Below are positions 42,866 to 51,835 of a DNA stretch of 64,000 nt, piece by piece. The stretch is from Alphaproteobacteria bacterium (GTDB lineage: Bacteria > Pseudomonadota > Alphaproteobacteria > UBA8366). The stretch spans positions 124,001 to 188,000 of the forward strand of contig WHUA01000001.1 in the NCBI GenBank assembly GCA_009377445.1, read 5' to 3'. The notes under the pieces are model-generated. The model was not told the DNA's origin and ran no database searches. It saw nothing but the letters and a program-made list of their open reading frames with translations. The position numbers and the translations under genes were made by a program. The stretch's first letter is position 1, and the number at the start of each line of letters is the position of its first letter.

Positions 42866-43081
42866 ATGATCGATATCCGGAAGCTCCGGGAGATATCGGT
42901 GGCCGATCTTGCGCTGCTCGGGGCCGACGAGCTCGCCTATGTGCGCCGAATCGCGTCCGCCGACGAGACGGTTTTCGCCGTGAATACCGCGGACGGCCGC
43001 CAGATTGCCGTCGCCGACGATTTCGAGACCGCGATCCTCGCGGCGCAGGAATACAGCTACTACACCGTCAGCGTGCACTGA
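42866..43081 (+). CDS. DUF1150 family protein
   Basis: 71 residues: IDIRKLREISVADLALLGADELAYVR, DETVFAVNTADGRQIAVADDF and AILAAQEYSYYTVSVH. This is the standard profile of DUF1150, a small protein encoded next to hsp20 in many alphaproteobacteria. GGGAGAC precedes the chosen ATG. Function unknown, probably stress-linked by position. It ends 28 bases from the convergent ptsN gene. Confidence 0.88.
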   Translation: MIDIRKLREISVADLALLGADELAYVRRIASADETVFAVNTADGRQIAVADDFETAILAAQEYSYYTVSVH

Positions 43082-43109
43082 CCCTGCCTGGCCCGCCTGG
43101 CCGCCCGGC

Positions 43110-43574
43110 TCAGGCGGCGTTGCTGGTGGCCGTTTCCGTCAGCAGGGCGTACAAGGCGTCGGCCCGGTCCGATCCCCGCAGCTTGTCGCAGGTCGACTTG
43201 TCGCGCAGCAGGCGCGAAACCCGCGCCAGAGCCTTGAGATGATCCGCGCCGGCGTTCTCGGGCGCGAGCAGCATGAAAATCAGGTCGACCGGCTGTTCGT
43301 CGATGGCGTCGAAATCGATCGCCGTCTCGAGCCGCGCGAAAAGACCGTAGAGCCGGTTGATGCCCGATAGCTTGCCATGCGGAATGGCGATTCCATTGCC
43401 GACGCCGGTGGTGCCCAGCCGCTCGCGCTCCAGCAGCACGTCGAAAATCGTGCGCTCGTGCAGGCCGGTCAGCGCCGCGGCGTGCCGTGCGAGCTCCTGG
43501 AGCGCCTGCTTCTTCGACGTCGCATGGAGCCTAGGAATAACCCCTTCCGGCGACAGCAAATTAGCAATATCCAT
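43110..43574 (-). CDS. ptsN: Nitrogen-regulatory PTS IIA protein
   Basis: 154 residues of EIIA-Ntr. The phospho-acceptor is His66 in GIAIPHGKLSG; the N-terminus (MDIANLLSPEGVI) and FDAIDEQPVDLIFMLLAPE are family features. It is phosphorylated by PtsP/NPr and signals to potassium, nitrogen and stress regulation. It is the last gene of the leftward run rnd-lptC-lptA-lptB-rpoN-hpf-ptsN, 34 bases past hpf, the same place as in other proteobacteria. Confidence 0.95.
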   Translation of the reverse strand: MDIANLLSPEGVIPRLHATSKKQALQELARHAAALTGLHERTIFDVLLERERLGTTGVGNGIAIPHGKLSGINRLYGLFARLETAIDFDAIDEQPVDLIFMLLAPENAGADHLKALARVSRLLRDKSTCDKLRGSDRADALYALLTETATSNAA

Positions 43575-43608
43575 CGCTACTCCCTTCCGCGTCCGTGCCG
43601 TTTCCGGC

Positions 43609-44196
43609 CTAGGACCCCTCGCTGCGCGGGTCGACCCACCCGATGTTCCCATCGTTTCGCAGATAGATCATGTTGAGGCCGCCATGCGCGCGGTTCCGGA
43701 ACATCAGAGCCGGCAGGCTGGCGAGATCCATCCGCATGACCGCCTCGCCGACGGATAGCGTCTCGATCTGGGTCTGCATCTCTGCAACGACGACCGGTTG
43801 TTCCGGTTCCGCATGATCGTCGCCGAGCGGCTCCGTTTCATCTTCCGCGGCAAGCACGTACTGCGCGGCCTGCAGCAGGCCGTCCTTCTGGCTTCGGTCG
43901 CGGTGGTGGTCGCGCAGCCGGCGCTTGTAGCGCCGCAGACGCTTGCCCATGTGCTCCGCCGCCTCGTCGAAAGCGGCGTAGGGATCGGCCGAGCAGGCGT
44001 GCCCCTGGACGACGATGCCCTTGCCGACGTGCACGGTGATGTCGGTTCGAAAGTCGGCGCCTTCCTTCGAAACCGTCACATCCGCGTCGGTCGGATTGGC
44101 GAAATACTTCTCGACGATGATCGGCATCTCGCGCTCGATATGCTCTTTCAACGAATTGCCGATATCGAGCTGTTTGCCGTTAACGGATAGCTGCAT
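43609..44196 (-). CDS. hpf: Ribosome hibernation promoting factor, long form
   Basis: 195 residues. The N-terminal domain (MQLSVNGKQLDIGNSLKE ... ANPTDADVTVSKEGADFRTDITVHVGKG) binds the decoding region of the 30S subunit; a linker follows, and the C-terminal dimerisation domain is ALMFRNRAHGGLNMIYLRND. The long form makes 100S ribosome dimers in slow growth. AGGAACAG precedes the ATG. It lies 171 bases past rpoN and 34 bases before ptsN. Confidence 0.95.
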   Translation of the reverse strand: MQLSVNGKQLDIGNSLKEHIEREMPIIVEKYFANPTDADVTVSKEGADFRTDITVHVGKGIVVQGHACSADPYAAFDEAAEHMGKRLRRYKRRLRDHHRDRSQKDGLLQAAQYVLAAEDETEPLGDDHAEPEQPVVVAEMQTQIETLSVGEAVMRMDLASLPALMFRNRAHGGLNMIYLRNDGNIGWVDPRSEGS

Positions 44197-44367
44197 CTGT
44201 TCCTGCGCCGGACGTTGCCGGCAACGTGAATTGCGCGACGGAGTCTGATGCCCGCGTACGAGGGGGCGGACCATAGATACCGCCCCCTGGGGAGTCAATA
44301 GCCGCTCCCGGCCCTGTACCCCATCCTGAAGCTTCCCGCCCACTGCTTCAATCCCGCGATCAAACTA

Positions 44368-45909
44368 TTAGAAGCTAAGATTCTTTAGACGCCGGCGCTG
44401 TACCGAAGAGGGAATTTTCATCGCTTCGCGGTATTTGGCGACCGTCCGGCGTGCGATGTCGATTCCCTCCTCGTTGAGGTTCTCCACGATCCGGTCGTCG
44501 GACAGTATCTTTTTCGGGGACTCGTCGTCGATCAGCGCCTTGATGCGGAACCGCACGGATTCCGCGGAATGGGCGGCGCCGCCGCCGAGATCCCCGATCG
44601 ACGCGGAGAAGAAGTATTTCAGCTCGAAAAGGCCGCGCGGCGTATGGATGAACTTGTTGGTCGTGACCCGGCTCACCGTGCTCTCGTGCATTTCGATCGC
44701 CTCGGCGATGTCGCGCAGCACAAGCGGCTTCATATGCTCGATGCCCTTGCGGAAGAACGCATCCTGCTGCCGCGCGATCTCGGTCGATACCTTCAGAATC
44801 GTCGTGGCGCGCTGGTGCAGCGACTTGACCAGCCAGTTCGCCGATTGAAAGCAGTCGTTGACGTACTCGCGCTCCTTCTTGTCGCGCACCCCGGCGCGGA
44901 CGCGGGCAAAGTAGTCCATGTTGACGAGAACGCGCGGCAGCGTCTCGGGATTGAGCTCGACCGTCCAGCCGCCGTCGGGGTGCGCGCGCATGATGATGTC
45001 GGGCGTGACCGTGAGTGCGATTTCATGCTCGAAGGCCAGTGCGGGCTTCGGATTCAGCGACCGGATCTCCGCCACCATGTCGGCGAGGTCTTCCTCGTCG
45101 ACGCCGCAAATCCTGAGCAAGGCCGGCTTGTCGTGCCTGGCGAGAAGATCGAGGTGGTCCAGCATCGCCTGCATGGCGGGGTCGAGCCGGTCGCGGTCGC
45201 GAAGCTGCAGGGCAAGACACTCCTTGAGGCTGCGCGCGAACAGGCCCGGCGGATCGAAGCGTTGCATTACGCCGAGCACGCGCTCCACGCGCTCCGCCGG
45301 GCAATTGAGCCTTTCGCCGATAAGCTGCGCGTCCTCCGAGAGCCAGCCGGCGTCGTCCAGCGATTCGATCAATTGCATGCCGATCATGCGGTCGATCGGA
45401 TCGGAAATGTCGACGACGAGCTGTTCGATGAGATGGTCGCGCAAGCTGGGCTCGTCGCTGATCGTCGCCTCGAGGTCGCCGGTCCGCTCGACGAAGTCCG
45501 TTCGCCCGCCCGCGCCGTTGCCCATGCGCTCGAAGCTCGATCCGTCGTGCGCGCCGCCGGCGTCGCGGGCGGTGTCGCTCGGGCCGTCTTCGCTCCCCAT
45601 CGCCTCGTGGTCGAGGTCGAGCGGCGATTCCCGTTCCGACGGCATGGTCTCGGTCGCGGTCGGCTCGATCGCCGCCCGCCCCGCGAAGCCGTCGTCCGCG
45701 GCCTCGTCCCGACCCTCTCCCGCTGCATCCCCTGCGCCGTCGGCGGGCATCTCGTCCCGCTCCAGCATCGGGTTGCGCAGCAGCTCGTCCTCGACAAAGG
45801 CCGACAGCTCGATGTTGGAAAGCTGCAGCAGCTTGATCGCCTGCTGCAGTTGCGGCGTCATGACCAGCGATTGCGATTGCCGTAGGTCCAGTCGCGGAAA
45901 TATGGCCAT
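44368..45909 (-). CDS. rpoN: RNA polymerase sigma-54 factor
   Basis: 513 residues. Region I is Gln/Leu-rich (LRQSQSLVMTPQLQQAIKLL then LSAFVEDELLRNPMLERDE). An acidic region II of about 100 residues precedes the core-binding domain (FDPPGLFARSLKECLALQL). The helix-turn-helix (MHESTVSRVTTNKFIHTPRG) and the RpoN box ARRTVAKYREAM are intact near the end. It directs enhancer-dependent transcription for nitrogen and other functions. It starts 18 bases after lptB. Confidence 0.97.
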   Translation of the reverse strand: MAIFPRLDLRQSQSLVMTPQLQQAIKLLQLSNIELSAFVEDELLRNPMLERDEMPADGAGDAAGEGRDEAADDGFAGRAAIEPTATETMPSERESPLDLDHEAMGSEDGPSDTARDAGGAHDGSSFERMGNGAGGRTDFVERTGDLEATISDEPSLRDHLIEQLVVDISDPIDRMIGMQLIESLDDAGWLSEDAQLIGERLNCPAERVERVLGVMQRFDPPGLFARSLKECLALQLRDRDRLDPAMQAMLDHLDLLARHDKPALLRICGVDEEDLADMVAEIRSLNPKPALAFEHEIALTVTPDIIMRAHPDGGWTVELNPETLPRVLVNMDYFARVRAGVRDKKEREYVNDCFQSANWLVKSLHQRATTILKVSTEIARQQDAFFRKGIEHMKPLVLRDIAEAIEMHESTVSRVTTNKFIHTPRGLFELKYFFSASIGDLGGGAAHSAESVRFRIKALIDDESPKKILSDDRIVENLNEEGIDIARRTVAKYREAMKIPSSVQRRRLKNLSF

Positions 45910-45927
45910 CCGGGATCGCTCGATCGC

Positions 45928-46713
45928 CTAGAGGCTGAAACGCTCGCCCAAGTAGACGCGGCGGACGTCGGAGTTGGAAACGATCTCCTCCGGATCCCCC
46001 TCCATGAGCACCTGCCCGTCGTGCAGGATGTAGGCGCGGTCGACGACGTCGAGCGTCTCACGGACGTTGTGGTCGGTAATCAGAACGCCGATGCCGCGAT
46101 CCTTCAGATGCACCACCAGATCGCGGATGTCGCGGACGGCGATCGGATCGATGCCGGCGAGCGGCTCGTCGAGCAGAATGAAATGCGGATGGGATGCGAG
46201 CGCGCGGGCGATCTCGACGCGCCGACGCTCGCCGCCGGACAATGCCAGCGACGGCGTCCGCCGCAGGTGCGTGATCGAGAATTCCGCAAGCAACGCTTCG
46301 AGGATCGCTTCGCGGCGGTCGACTTCCTTTTCGACGCATTCCAGGACCGCGCGGATATTCTGCTCGACGCTCAGCCCGCGAAAGATCGACGGCTCCTGCG
46401 GCAGGTAGCCGATGCCGATCCGCGCCCGGCGGTACATCGGCAGGGTGGTGATGTCGGTGCCGTCCAGGAAGACCGCCCCGTAATCGGCCGAGATCAGCCC
46501 GGTGATGATGTAGAAACAGGTCGTCTTGCCGGCGCCGTTCGGGCCGAGCAGCCCGACGGCCTCGCCCCGCTGAACGTTCAGGGTGACGTCGCGCAGCACC
46601 GGCCGCTTCTTGAACTGCTTGCCGAGGTTCAACGCGCGCAAGCCGGCATTCTCGGCGACGAGCCTGATGCCCTTCGCGTCGGTCGTGGCCGGATAGACTT
46701 CGTTCCTGGTCAT
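45928..46713 (-). CDS. lptB: LPS export ABC transporter ATP-binding protein
   Basis: 261 residues of the LptB2FG ATPase. It has Walker [11 protein letters not shown]-loop [11 protein letters not shown], signature [10 protein letters not shown], Walker B FILLDEP and the switch histidine [11 protein letters not shown]. It powers extraction of lipopolysaccharide from the inner membrane onto the LptC-LptA bridge. An extra 20-25 residues precede the usual LptB start; an internal start is possible. Its neighbours are lptA upstream and rpoN downstream. Confidence 0.96.
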   Translation of the reverse strand: MTRNEVYPATTDAKGIRLVAENAGLRALNLGKQFKKRPVLRDVTLNVQRGEAVGLLGPNGAGKTTCFYIITGLISADYGAVFLDGTDITTLPMYRRARIGIGYLPQEPSIFRGLSVEQNIRAVLECVEKEVDRREAILEALLAEFSITHLRRTPSLALSGGERRRVEIARALASHPHFILLDEPLAGIDPIAVRDIRDLVVHLKDRGIGVLITDHNVRETLDVVDRAYILHDGQVLMEGDPEEIVSNSDVRRVYLGERFSL

Positions 46714-46771
46714 GCGATGCGCTCGTCCTCGTTCTCGTGCCGCGGCGGGATCGCCCCGGTGTCGGCCGTCC

Positions 46772-47701
46772 TCAGCGATCCTTCTTCCGGGGCTGGACCA
46801 GGCCCGTTGCGCGCCCGGTCAGCCGGTAGATTCCGGTCTTGAGATTCACTTCCGCGCACTTGCCGTTCAATTGATTGTTTCCACTGGTAATTCGCACATT
46901 GCCGCATATCGTTGCAACACCATTCGCCGGTGTGTAGACGCCGGTATCGCCTTGGACGATGGCGTTCTGCAGCGAAATATGGACGTTGCCGAAAGCGTCC
47001 ACCTGGCTGATCTGGCCGCTGTCCTGCGGCAGGCTTCCCGCCCCCGGCGGCTTCTCCGCGGCCTTCTTCTTTTTGCCGGGCGCTTCCCCCGCCTTGGCAG
47101 GCACGGCGCCCTTGTCGGCGAGATGCGCGGTCAGGACGTCTGCGCGGATCCGCTGATCCTGCTGCACGACCGTCGCATTGCCACGGGCGACGGCAAGACC
47201 GCGCTCCTCCCAGTACTCGAGGCTGTCGCGCGCCGTCAACGTTCCCTGCTTGGAGAGCAGCCGCAGGTTCTTGCCGACGAGAACGAATACCGCCTTGTCG
47301 ACGTAATAGACCGCCTTGTCGCCCAGCGCCTGCTGTTCGTCGGTGGTGATGCGCACGTTGCCGTCGGCGTCGACGCGGAATATCTCCTGGCCCTTTTCCT
47401 GCGCGCCATCCTGCCCGCCCTTGCCCTGCCCTTTGTCGCGATAGAGGGCCGTGAGCTGGTCTGCCTTGATGGTGGCGTCGCTGCGCGTCGCGGTGGCGTT
47501 GCCGCGGGCGATGTATTTCTTCTCCTCCCGCAGCCATTCGATGCCTTGGTCGGCATTGATGGTGACGGGCAGGTCGCCGCCCTGCGACATCAGCCCCTGC
47601 GCATCGGCGGTCGCCAGCGCGAGCAGCGACAAGGCCAACAGCGACAGGGCGCCGGAAGCAAGCGCTGCCCGCCATGCTCGCGTCTGGACGCGCCCGGTCA
47701 T
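46772..47701 (-). CDS. lptA: LPS transport periplasmic protein LptA (long form)
   Basis: 309 residues, against about 185 in E. coli. It has a signal peptide ([23 protein letters not shown]) and two OstA/LptA-like stretches: about 35-190, with [20 protein letters not shown], and about 215-300, with [20 protein letters not shown] Lys/Pro-rich linker ([16 protein letters not shown]) separates them. It carries lipopolysaccharide across the periplasm. Its ATG overlaps the lptC stop by four bases (ATGA). Confidence 0.9.
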   Translation of the reverse strand: MTGRVQTRAWRAALASGALSLLALSLLALATADAQGLMSQGGDLPVTINADQGIEWLREEKKYIARGNATATRSDATIKADQLTALYRDKGQGKGGQDGAQEKGQEIFRVDADGNVRITTDEQQALGDKAVYYVDKAVFVLVGKNLRLLSKQGTLTARDSLEYWEERGLAVARGNATVVQQDQRIRADVLTAHLADKGAVPAKAGEAPGKKKKAAEKPPGAGSLPQDSGQISQVDAFGNVHISLQNAIVQGDTGVYTPANGVATICGNVRITSGNNQLNGKCAEVNLKTGIYRLTGRATGLVQPRKKDR

Positions 47702-48390
47702 CCGCCCGGCGCCTGATTGGGACGGAGGATGAGCGTGGCCTTGCCGGTGAATTCGATGCGCTCGCCGCGATTGCGGACGATGAAACCCTCCGACTTGATA
47801 TTGCCGAAGGGGCCCTGTCCGGCGACCGGGTCGGTTCCGTAGGCGTCGCCCGCCATCATGTCGACCGCTGCGGCGTCGGTGTGGAATTCGTAGCCGCTGT
47901 CATGGAAAAGGTTCACCGCGCCGCGCAGCTTGAGCAGCTTCTTGTCGCGGTCGTAGGTGCCGTCGCGCGCCGTCACGGCGACCCAGCTTCCGTCCTCCAT
48001 CAACAGGTCGGCCTTCGGCGCGCCGAGCGCGACCAGCGAAAGGCCGCTGTTCGACAGGCTCACGGTTTCCGCGGTGAGCGTGTAGGGCCGGCGCTTGTCG
48101 TCGATGCCGGTGTAGACGCCGTTGACCATCGTCAGGGTCTTCGCCGCATCTGCGGCGATCTTTGCCGGCGTGATCGCGTAGCGGCGCTGCGTATCGGAAA
48201 GCTGCGGCCACAACGCGACGAGAATCAACAGGGCCGTTGCGATCGTCGGCAGCAGAATGCGCATGATGCCGACGAAGCGCCCGTAAGCGCGGGAGACGGT
48301 CTGCGTGCGCCGGGGGGAAAACGGCAGACCCTGCCGCCGCGCCTTGACCGGCGTATCGGCATCCCTCGGCAGGTCCGCGCGTACTGTCAT
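47698..48390 (-). CDS. lptC: LPS export system protein LptC
   Basis: 230 residues. One N-terminal membrane helix (about 40-60, IMRILLPTIATALLILVALWP) anchors the protein; the periplasmic part has the beta-jellyroll pattern (GDAYGTDPVAGQGPFGNIKSEG and the C-terminal GERIEFTGKATLIL). It links the LptBFG complex to LptA. A proline-rich, basic N-terminal extension of about 40 residues precedes the helix. It overlaps lptA by four bases. Confidence 0.93.
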   Translation of the reverse strand: MTVRADLPRDADTPVKARRQGLPFSPRRTQTVSRAYGRFVGIMRILLPTIATALLILVALWPQLSDTQRRYAITPAKIAADAAKTLTMVNGVYTGIDDKRRPYTLTAETVSLSNSGLSLVALGAPKADLLMEDGSWVAVTARDGTYDRDKKLLKLRGAVNLFHDSGYEFHTDAAAVDMMAGDAYGTDPVAGQGPFGNIKSEGFIVRNRGERIEFTGKATLILRPNQAPGG

Positions 48391-48514
48391 GGGTCAGGCG
48401 CTTCCGGCGTCGCAAGGACGGTGCAGAATGCACGACGATACCTTGCGGGGCGGTGAAAGTATGTAGCCGTGTCGTATCGAGGTCAACGATTCCAAGCAGT
48501 TCAAGGCACCTGGC

Positions 48515-49129
48515 CTAGCTGTGGGAGAAAATGTCGACGTCTCCGAATCCGTCGAGGTCCAGCAGCGCGCGCGTCGGCAGGAAGTCGAATGCCGCCCGGG
48601 CGAGCTCCATCCGGCCCTCGCGCCGGAGCATTTCGTCCAGGACCTCGCGAATCCGGTGCAGGTAGAGCACGTCGCTCGCCGCGTATTCGAGCTGCTCCTT
48701 GCTCAAGCGGTCGCGGCCCCAATCGGAGGACTGCTGCTGCTTCGACAAGTCGACGCCCAGCAGCTCCTTGCACAAGTCCTTGAGGCCGTGCCGGTCGGTG
48801 TATGTCCGCGTCAGCCGCGATGCGATCTTGGTGCAGTAGACGGGCCGGCAGTCGACCTCCAGGTAACGGCGCAGCATCGCGATGTCGAAACGCGCGAAAT
48901 GAAACAGCTTGGTGACGCGCGGATCGGCCAGAAGGCGCTTCAGGTTCGGCGCGTCGTACCGGCCTTGCGGGAGCTGCACGAGGTGGCAGTTGCCATCGCC
49001 CGCGGACAGTTGCACCAGGCACAGCCTGTCGCGGTGCGGGTCGAGGCCCATCGTCTCGGTATCCACCGCGACGCAGTCGCCCAGCGCCAGGTTGTCGGGA
49101 AGGTCACCGCGATGCAGATCGACGTTCAC
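48515..49129 (-). CDS. rnd: Ribonuclease D-type 3'-5' exonuclease
   Basis: 204 residues holding only the DEDD exonuclease domain: motif I AVDTETMGLD, motif II FHFARFDIAMLRRYL, and motif III YAASDVLYL. It lacks the HRDC domains of E. coli RNase D, as usual for alphaproteobacterial short RNase D. It trims 3' ends of stable RNAs. It is the upstream gene of the rnd-lptC-lptA-lptB-rpoN run, and tRNA-Leu lies just upstream on the same strand. Confidence 0.92.
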   Translation of the reverse strand: MNVDLHRGDLPDNLALGDCVAVDTETMGLDPHRDRLCLVQLSAGDGNCHLVQLPQGRYDAPNLKRLLADPRVTKLFHFARFDIAMLRRYLEVDCRPVYCTKIASRLTRTYTDRHGLKDLCKELLGVDLSKQQQSSDWGRDRLSKEQLEYAASDVLYLHRIREVLDEMLRREGRMELARAAFDFLPTRALLDLDGFGDVDIFSHS

Positions 49130-49210
49130 CTCGTCTCCCAGATATCCAGGGCCGCTCCGGCAGCGCGCCGCTCGCGTCTGCCGGCGTGGCGGCCGGCTTG
49201 CACCGCACTA

Positions 49211-49297
49211 TGGTGCCCAGGAGAAGACTCGAACTTCCACGAGGTTGCCCCCACAGGTACCTGAAACCTGCGCGTCTACCAATTCCGCCACCTGGGC
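49211..49297 (-). tRNA. tRNA-Leu (anticodon CAG)
   Basis: 87 bases including the encoded 3' CCA (TGGT at 49211-49214 on the plus strand). The acceptor stem GCCCAGG pairs with CCTGGGC. The anticodon stem CAGGT/ACCTG encloses the loop TTCAGGT with anticodon CAG (49263-49261). A long variable arm (GTGGGGGCAACCTCGT-type) and the T-arm GTTCGAGTC identify a class II leucine tRNA. It decodes CUG, likely the dominant leucine codon in this GC-rich genome. Confidence 0.97.
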
Positions 49298-49453
49298 TCA
49301 GAGGCCGCAAATTGGTCATTGTCGCGGCGCTTGTCAACCGCGTTTACTTTGGTTTTCCGTCGCTCCGGCGTCATGTATATGTTTGGGCGTCCGCCGGCAG
49401 GGTGGCGTGATGCGGCCGGACGGGGCGGGCGCCGACTTGATTGGGGGGAACGA

Positions 49454-50449
49454 ATGGCGACAAGGCTGGTTACCGTTTTCGGGGCTTCGGGATTCGTCGG
49501 CCGGCACGTGGTGCAGCGGCTTGCGGTCGGCGGTGCCCAGGTCCGCGCGGCGGTGCGCAATCCCGACAACGCGCTGTTTCTCAAGCCCATGGGCTATGTC
49601 GGACAGATTACGCCGGTGCAGGCCAATATTCGCAATGCGGCCTCGGTGCGGGCCGCCGTCGCGGGCGCGGACGCGGTCGTGAACCTGGTGGGCGTGCTCC
49701 ATGAGTCGGGCAAGCAGCGCTTCGACGCGGTGCATGCGGCCGGGGCCGGGAACGTCGCCAGGGCCGCGCACGCAGCGGGCTGCGCCGTGCTCGCGCATGT
49801 ATCGGCGCTCGGCGCTTCGACGTCGTCGCCGTCGCGTTATGCGCGCTCGAAGGGGGCCGGCGAGAAGGCGGTGCGCGACGCGTTCCCGGATGCCGTGATC
49901 CTTCGTCCCAGCGTGATGTTCGGCCCGCAGGACGGCTTCTTCAACCGCTTTGCGAAAATGGCGCAGATTTCGCCTGTCCTGCCGGTCTTCGGCTGCCCCT
50001 TCCCGCGGTTCCGGAACGGCAGGCTGGATTGCTACGGCGCGGGCGGCACGAAGTTTCAGCCCGTTCATGTCGGCGACGTTGCGGATGCCGTGATAAAGGC
50101 CCTCGAAGGCGGCGCTGCGAAGGGAAAGACCTATGAGCTGGCGGGGCCGCGGGTCTACAGCTCGGTCGACGTCATGCGGCTGGTCATGGCGGAAACCGGC
50201 CGGCGCCGGCTGATCGTCCCGGTGCCTTTCTGGGTCGGGTCGGTCCTGGGCTTTTTCGGCGGATTCCTGCCGGCGCCGCCGATCACTCGCGATCAGGTCA
50301 AATTGCTCAAGGCCGACAATGTGCCGGGCGGCAAGCTGCCCACCTTGCGCGACCTCGGCATCGAGCCGACCGCCGCCGAGCTGATCCTGCCGACTTATCT
50401 CGACGCGTACAGGCGCGGCGGCCGCTACAGCCGCGCGCGGCTGGCGTGA
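49454..50449 (+). CDS. Complex I NDUFA9-subunit-like NAD-binding protein
   Basis: 331 residues of the extended (atypical) short-chain dehydrogenase fold. The Rossmann motif is VFGASGFVGRHVVQRL near residue 8; then VVNLVGVLHESGKQRFDAVHA, SALGASTSSPSRYARSKGAGEKAV and ILRPSVMFGPQDGFFNRFA. This matches the NDUFA9-like family, an accessory subunit in complex I of alphaproteobacteria and mitochondria. The ATG has a GGGGGGAA site. Its 3' flank is copy A of a 105-base repeat. Confidence 0.9.
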   Translation: MATRLVTVFGASGFVGRHVVQRLAVGGAQVRAAVRNPDNALFLKPMGYVGQITPVQANIRNAASVRAAVAGADAVVNLVGVLHESGKQRFDAVHAAGAGNVARAAHAAGCAVLAHVSALGASTSSPSRYARSKGAGEKAVRDAFPDAVILRPSVMFGPQDGFFNRFAKMAQISPVLPVFGCPFPRFRNGRLDCYGAGGTKFQPVHVGDVADAVIKALEGGAAKGKTYELAGPRVYSSVDVMRLVMAETGRRRLIVPVPFWVGSVLGFFGGFLPAPPITRDQVKLLKADNVPGGKLPTLRDLGIEPTAAELILPTYLDAYRRGGRYSRARLA

Positions 50450-50456
50450 TGGGCGA

Positions 50457-50560
50457 GATCAATCTGCAATCAGTTGGAATCACCTGATTGCAGGTAAATT
50501 GATCTATCTTAAAAGGTTAGAGCAACTTATCTGCGTCCGATCGGACGCAGGTTGCTCTAG
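50457..50560 (-). repeat. Inverted-hairpin repeat, copy A
   Basis: About 104 bases that, reverse complemented, match the sequence at 59052-59155 with about five differences by eye. It holds two palindromes: GCAACCTGCGTCC...GGACGCAG near the CTAG end and CTGCAATCAGGTGATT...ATTGCAG near the GATC end. It sits between convergent genes. The terminal CTAG at 50557-50560 forms the stop codon of uppP. Confidence 0.85.
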
Positions 50561-51354
50561 GAATAGACCCAGTAAAGCAGGCCCGCGCCCAGGATCGCGC
50601 GATAGACGACGAAGGGCATGAAGGTTGCGTGCGTCAGCCATCGCATCATGAAGGCGATCGCGGCCAGCGCGGCCGCGAAGGACAGCGCCGCCGCCAGGAC
50701 GGCATTGGCGCGGAACGCCAGGCCGCCGGACTCGTAGACATCCAATCCCGTCAGGGCCGCGGCGCCGAGGATGGCCGGGATCGAAAGCAGGATCGAGAAG
50801 CGCGCCGCCTCCCGCCGCTCCATGCCGAGCAGTCGGCAGGCCGTCATGGTGACGCCGGCGCGGCTCGTCCCGGGGATCAGGGACAGCACCTGGACGACGC
50901 CGACAAACAGGGCGCCGACATGGTTCATATGCTCGAGCCGCCGGACCGTCATGCAAAGCCGGTCCGCAATCCCGAGCAGCAGCCCGAACAGCAGCGTCGT
51001 CCAGGCGATGACCTCGACGCTGCGAAGGGCGGTGCTGACGTAGCGCAGGCCGAAGTAGCCGACCACGACGACGGGGATCGTCGCGACCACGAGAAAAAGC
51101 AGCAGCCGTAGGCCGGGACTCTTCCGGCCGGCGAACGCCCCGGCGGCGCCGGCCAGCATCTCCCAGAGGTCGCGCCAGAAGTAGACGGCGACGGCGAGCA
51201 GCGTGCCGGCATGGACGGCCACGTCGACGAGCGGCCCCTGATCGGGCCAGCCGAGAAGGGCCGAGGCAAGCACCGTATGGCCGGACGCGCTGATCGGCAG
51301 GAATTCGGTAATGCCCTGCACGATCGCCAAAATCACGATGTGGAAGAGTGTCAC
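50557..51354 (-). CDS. uppP: Undecaprenyl-diphosphate phosphatase
   Basis: 265 residues of the UppP/BacA family, with about eight spans. The two catalytic signatures are present: ITEFLPISASGH (Glu- and Ser-rich loop) and SLIPGTSRAGVTM (Arg-containing loop). It recycles undecaprenyl phosphate for peptidoglycan and other wall polymers. The GTG at 51354 gives the usual VTLFHIVILAIVQG start; a longer form from 51459 has a non-conserved polar leader. The stop codon is provided by the repeat copy A. Confidence 0.94.
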   Translation of the reverse strand: MTLFHIVILAIVQGITEFLPISASGHTVLASALLGWPDQGPLVDVAVHAGTLLAVAVYFWRDLWEMLAGAAGAFAGRKSPGLRLLLFLVVATIPVVVVGYFGLRYVSTALRSVEVIAWTTLLFGLLLGIADRLCMTVRRLEHMNHVGALFVGVVQVLSLIPGTSRAGVTMTACRLLGMERREAARFSILLSIPAILGAAALTGLDVYESGGLAFRANAVLAAALSFAAALAAIAFMMRWLTHATFMPFVVYRAILGAGLLYWVYS

Positions 51355-51549
51355 GAATAAGGCTCCGCGAAGGGACGGGCGCAGCGGGCCTCGGACGAGG
51401 TTGCCGGCGGGGGCGCACCCTACCACCTTCGCCCTTCGATTTGCAGCCATGTCTTGCAACCAATATGTAGTGCTGAAATGGGACTAAATTTTATTAAATT
51501 GAAAGGAACTTTTTGCGGCGACCCTGCGCAGCCGGCCGAAGGCCCCATT

Positions 51550-51572
51550 TAAGGTCAATAAATCTGACCTTA
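51550..51572. promoter_or_regulatory. Palindrome upstream of gltD
   Basis: TAAGGTCA, seven bases, TGACCTTA: perfect eight-base arms, about 265 bases before gltD in an A+T-rich stretch (51475-51630). It could be an operator for the gltDB operon or a structural hairpin. The rest of the gap 51355-51835 shows no gene or RNA. Confidence 0.4.
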
Positions 51573-51835
51573 TGGCGCGGAATTCTCTGGAAGGCCGAGA
51601 AATTTCCCGCTAACATTGATGCCGATCGCAAATCACCGGCTGGCTGTGGAAGCGGTTCGCGACGGGGCGGGGCCGCCGGACTCATCCGGAGAAGTCCGGA
51701 AATCCACATCCGGAGCGTTTCGGCGGCAGGATTTGGCGGCCGCCCGAAGGCAGGCGCGCTTGCGCGCGGGTCTGCACGCCGCTTCGCCAACGACCCGGAC
51801 CTGTGATTGCGCGGGATCAAAATCCGTTATGAGGA

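Noticed and set aside
44368..45931. A plus-strand frame opposite rpoN
   Set aside because: Antisense to a complete sigma-54 gene with an intact RpoN box; the product is compositionally biased.
49211..49297. tRNA-Leu as an integration site for a mobile element
   Set aside because: No integrase gene, no repeat of the tRNA 3' end nearby, and rnd and NDUFA9-like genes follow the backbone pattern.
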